Positions 62,012 through 64,000 of a stretch of 64,000 nucleotides of DNA are shown here, piece after piece. The position numbers and the translations under genes are program-made. Under the pieces are notes generated by a model. It was not told the origin of the DNA. It was given only the letters and a program-made list of their open reading frames with translations, and ran no database searches. Within the stretch, counting starts at the first letter, position 1. Every line of letters starts with the position of its first letter. The DNA comes from JBAZOO01 sp041648735. Its GTDB lineage: Bacteria; Verrucomicrobiota; Lentisphaeria; Oligosphaerales; CAITYL01. The stretch covers positions 37,358 to 101,357 of the forward strand of contig JBAZOO010000010.1 in NCBI GenBank assembly GCA_041648735.1, written 5' to 3'.

Positions 62012-62439
62012 GCCGCCGCCGGGAAGCGTCCCACGGACATTCCGCCTTCGCCAAGTCCGGTGGACAAGTCCTGCCGCTGTGGACGGCTCCCATGGCTTGG
62101 GGACACGTGGCTTGGAGACCGGCAAAAATCGAGCGCGAGCGCGAAACTGACCGGCGTTAGGGACCGGCAAAGGGTACGCCCGGTCCCGGCCGGCCCGGCA
62201 TTCCCCGGAATTGTCGCATTTTAACGTTATCTGTTGAGGCAATTACGGACGCCGGCTGTATAGTACCTCTTTACCCAAAAAAACGCGGCGGGACAACCGC
62301 AGCCGGCCCGGCAAAACCACCATTTTTGTGCTCCGTCTACCCCCGCCGAAAGAATGGCCCTCCTTTTCTTCGCAAAATTGAAATCCACTGCCCCTTCCTT
62401 TTGCGCATATTTGATTCTGCCATAAGAAAGCCGTCGTCC
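62012..62439. other. Intergenic region with the SBP promoter
   Basis: 428 bp without a gene. From about 62220 the composition turns AT-rich (TTAACGTTAT and A-runs), in contrast with flanking GC-rich DNA. It holds the promoter listed below. No repeats or RNA structures were recognised in the first 200 bp. Confidence 0.4.
62234..62264 (+). promoter_or_regulatory. Candidate promoter of the binding-protein gene
   Basis: TTGAGG (62234-62239), a 19-bp spacer and TATAGT (62259-62264) give a leader of about 170 nt before the ATG at 62440. Confidence 0.4.
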
Positions 62440-63417
62440 ATGATCTCCGCCCGAATCCTCCGCTGGAGCGCCGCCGCCTGCGCCCTCGCCATCGCCGTCG
62501 CCACGGGAATCGTCGCCAGCAAGCAAACCGCCCCGACCCGGCCCCAGCCCGCATCCCCCTTCTTTTTGCGCCTGGCCATCGCGACCAAGCTGGAGGCGCT
62601 CCCCTTCATGGTGGCCGAAAATGCCGGCATCTTCAGCCGGGAGGGGCTGCGGGTCAAACTGGTCATGGCCGGTTCCGCCGAGGAGCGGGACCGCCTGGTG
62701 GCCTCCGGCAAGGCCGACGGCGCCGTCTCCGACCCCGTCGCCCTGCTCAAGGGCGCCAGCCACGGCACCCACCTCGTGGCCATCCGCTCCCTCCTGGATG
62801 CCACCCCCCAGCGCCCCCTCTTCCGGCTCCTGGCCGCCCCGGATTCCGGCCTCCATGACCTCGCCGACTTGCGGGGCGTGCCCGTCGCCGTCGCGGCGGG
62901 TGCCCAAAGCGAATACGTGGCCCGGCAGACCCTGGCCCGCGGCGGCCTGCCCCCCGGCGACATCCAGCTCGTCAACGTGCCGGTGACCGAAACGCGCCTG
63001 GCCCTGCTGCGCGACGGCCGCGTCCGCGCCGCCATCCTCCCCGAGCCGCAGGCGACGCTGGCGGCGGCCTTCGGCGCCATTCCGCTGGCGGACGCGATCG
63101 ACCAGTCCGGCCTCTGCTGCACCCTGCTCGCCGTGCGCAAGGAACTCTTCTGGCGCGAACCCGAAACGCTCCGCCGGCTGGTTGCCGCCCTCGACCGCGC
63201 CGCCATTGCCAGCAACGCCGAAAAAGAGGCCTGGCGCGACCTCGCCGTCTCCCGCCAGCTTCTCCCCAGGCACCTGGACCCCAGCTTCGAGCTGCCCGAC
63301 TATTCCCCCCGCCCCCTGCCCGCCCCGGCCATGCTCGAGCCCATGGCCGCCTGGCTCCAGCAGGCTGGCCACCTCCGGGAGAAGCCCGAATACCGCGCCC
63401 TCTTCCGCACCCCCTGA
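62440..63417 (+). CDS. NMT1/ThiY-type ABC transporter substrate-binding protein
   Basis: 325 residues. An N-terminal hydrophobic stretch (about 5-27: RILRWSAAACALAIAVATGI) acts as signal or anchor. The binding domain starts FFLRLAIATKLEALPFMVAENAGIFSREGLRVKLVMAG, then DLADLRGVPVAVAAGAQSEYVARQTLARGGLPPGDIQLVNVP, the NMT1-like layout for binding of pyrimidine precursors, nitrate or sulfonates in the periplasm. No permease or ATPase gene is adjacent in the window, so the ligand is unknown. Confidence 0.8.
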   Translation: MISARILRWSAAACALAIAVATGIVASKQTAPTRPQPASPFFLRLAIATKLEALPFMVAENAGIFSREGLRVKLVMAGSAEERDRLVASGKADGAVSDPVALLKGASHGTHLVAIRSLLDATPQRPLFRLLAAPDSGLHDLADLRGVPVAVAAGAQSEYVARQTLARGGLPPGDIQLVNVPVTETRLALLRDGRVRAAILPEPQATLAAAFGAIPLADAIDQSGLCCTLLAVRKELFWREPETLRRLVAALDRAAIASNAEKEAWRDLAVSRQLLPRHLDPSFELPDYSPRPLPAPAMLEPMAAWLQQAGHLREKPEYRALFRTP

Positions 63418-63455
63418 CCCCGCCGGCGCGTTGCGTCCAGGATGGCGGCGAGCGC

Positions 63456-63723
63456 GGACCATCCCACGGGCGTGGGGAAGAGTTCGCACGGAGCCCACGG
63501 AGGCCACGGAGAAAAGGACCATCCCACGGGCGTGGGGAAGAGTTCGCACGGAGCCCACGGAGGCCACGGCGAAAAGGACCATCCCACGGGCGTGGGGAAG
63601 AGTTCGCACGGAGCCCACGGAGGCCACGGCGAAAAGGACCATCCCACGGGCGTGGGGAAGAGTTCGCACGGAGCCCACGGAGGCCACGGAGAAAAGGACC
63701 ATCCCACGGGCGTGGGGAAGAGT
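63456..63723. repeat. Tandem array of four 60-bp units
   Basis: Four contiguous 60-bp units and a leading 25-bp partial copy. Each has GGACCATCCCACGGGCGTGG (with CCCACG/CGTGGG arms) followed by AGTTCGCACGGAGCCCACGG and a further ACGGAGAAAA-type tail. The units differ at one base only (A or C at the same position, copies 2 and 3 having C). All six frames are open, so the array mimics a His/Gly-rich protein. No unique spacers, hence not CRISPR. Related sequence at 3448-3483. Confidence 0.85.
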
Positions 63724-64000
63724 GGACTGCATTCACAGCCATCCCACAGGAGATGAAAACTGCCTGGCCTTGTTGGGTTCATGAGCTTGGCGGCGGCGTT
63801 TTCCGGGGCGTCCCATTTTGCTTTTTCCTTGGCACTGAAGTTTGGTTTCGTGCGTCCCAGAGGGACGCTGGGGCAATAGGCAGGGGCAACGCCCCTGCCT
63901 GGACATTGGCAAAACTCAAGCGGCGACGGCTGGGGCTCCGCCTGGCTCCCGTCGCCTCTGGCCGATGCCATGGCGAAGGAGTCGCACGAGGTCGCGGGCG
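63724..64000. other. Right-end region with REP-like hairpins
   Basis: No gene seen; together with the preceding array this makes 583 bp without a confident CDS. Two perfect hairpins stand out: GCGTCCC-AGA-GGGACGC (near 63851) and GGCAGGGGC-AAC-GCCCCTGCC (near 63881). They resemble REP-type elements. A Lys/Arg-rich reading frame on the minus strand looks like translated debris. Confidence 0.5.

Noticed and set aside
60158..62242. 694-codon frame on the minus strand
   Set aside because: Gly/Glu/Ala-rich antisense of the debranching enzyme with no recognisable domain.
63456..63723. CRISPR array
   Set aside because: Contiguous identical 60-bp units with no spacers.
63442..63756. His/Gly-rich 104-residue protein with 20-residue repeats
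   Set aside because: No spaced Shine-Dalgarno sequence, all frames are open, and the pattern follows the 60-bp DNA repeat.

Overview
The window is GC-rich (roughly 70%) bacterial chromosome. The gene set suggests a Gram-negative member of the PVC group (Lentisphaerota, Kiritimatiellota or Verrucomicrobiota-like). Evidence: a PEP-CTERM surface protein with autotransporter-type strand repeats, an outer-membrane barrel, a Pal-type OmpA lipoprotein, LPS-precursor enzymes (arabinose-5-phosphate isomerase, heptose-1-phosphate adenylyltransferase), many glycosidases paired with AraC regulators, and abundant short intergenic repeats. Rubrerythrin, an encapsulin nanocompartment and an archaeal-type IMP cyclohydrolase point to an anaerobic or microaerophilic life. 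The lineage is inference; there is no rRNA in the window.

Layout. 1-5.5 kb: a truncated glycosidase preceded by a frameshifted ISL3 transposase remnant, the PEP-CTERM protein, and a divergent dehydrogenase/AraC pair. 5.5-15.4 kb: housekeeping genes (Mur ligase, bioA, an EEP-HPt-heptose adenylyltransferase operon, CorA-like transporter, cardiolipin synthase, pal-mutT-miaB). 15.4-24.1 kb: a PadR regulator, a very large alpha-2-macroglobulin fused to a PadR-associated HAAS-like N-terminus, and penicillin-binding protein 1C. 24.2-28.4 kb: outer-membrane barrel, ferritin-like cargo, encapsulin, CrtI-like FAD enzyme. 28.4-34.3 kb: hairpin repeats, hisD, purO, a 22-bp repeat array, argG, a LURP-one-like protein, panD, a CpXC protein. 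34.4-44.6 kb: rubrerythrin coupled to a full-length paralogue of the first glycosidase, thrS without TGS, a tandem NDK, a DUF5679 zinc ribbon, arabinose-5-phosphate isomerase, and a cdaA-ybbR-miaA operon. 44.7-50.5 kb: sugar genes (GH4, GH127) with two AraC regulators and tRNA-Arg(CCU). 50.5-64 kb: cstA, a short-chain reductase, an HTH-EIIA fusion, a DUF4388-SUMF1 membrane protein, folP, PIN-PhoH, a glycogen-debranching-type enzyme, a NMT1-type binding protein, then a 60-bp tandem array and REP-like hairpins.

How the parts work together. Carbohydrate scavenging is organised as regulator/enzyme pairs with shared divergent promoters; the GH4/AraC pair shares a strictly symmetric promoter. The PadR/macroglobulin/PBP1C block looks like a regulated periplasmic defence and cell-wall repair unit. 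Encapsulin and cargo form an iron or redox compartment. Many genes share a TATAGT-type -10 box, and some transcripts (folP, the FAD enzyme) look leaderless. A palindrome, GCGG-A-C/G-TCCGC, recurs at nine places, far above chance, and several short-period repeat families have entered gene ends and intergenic DNA.
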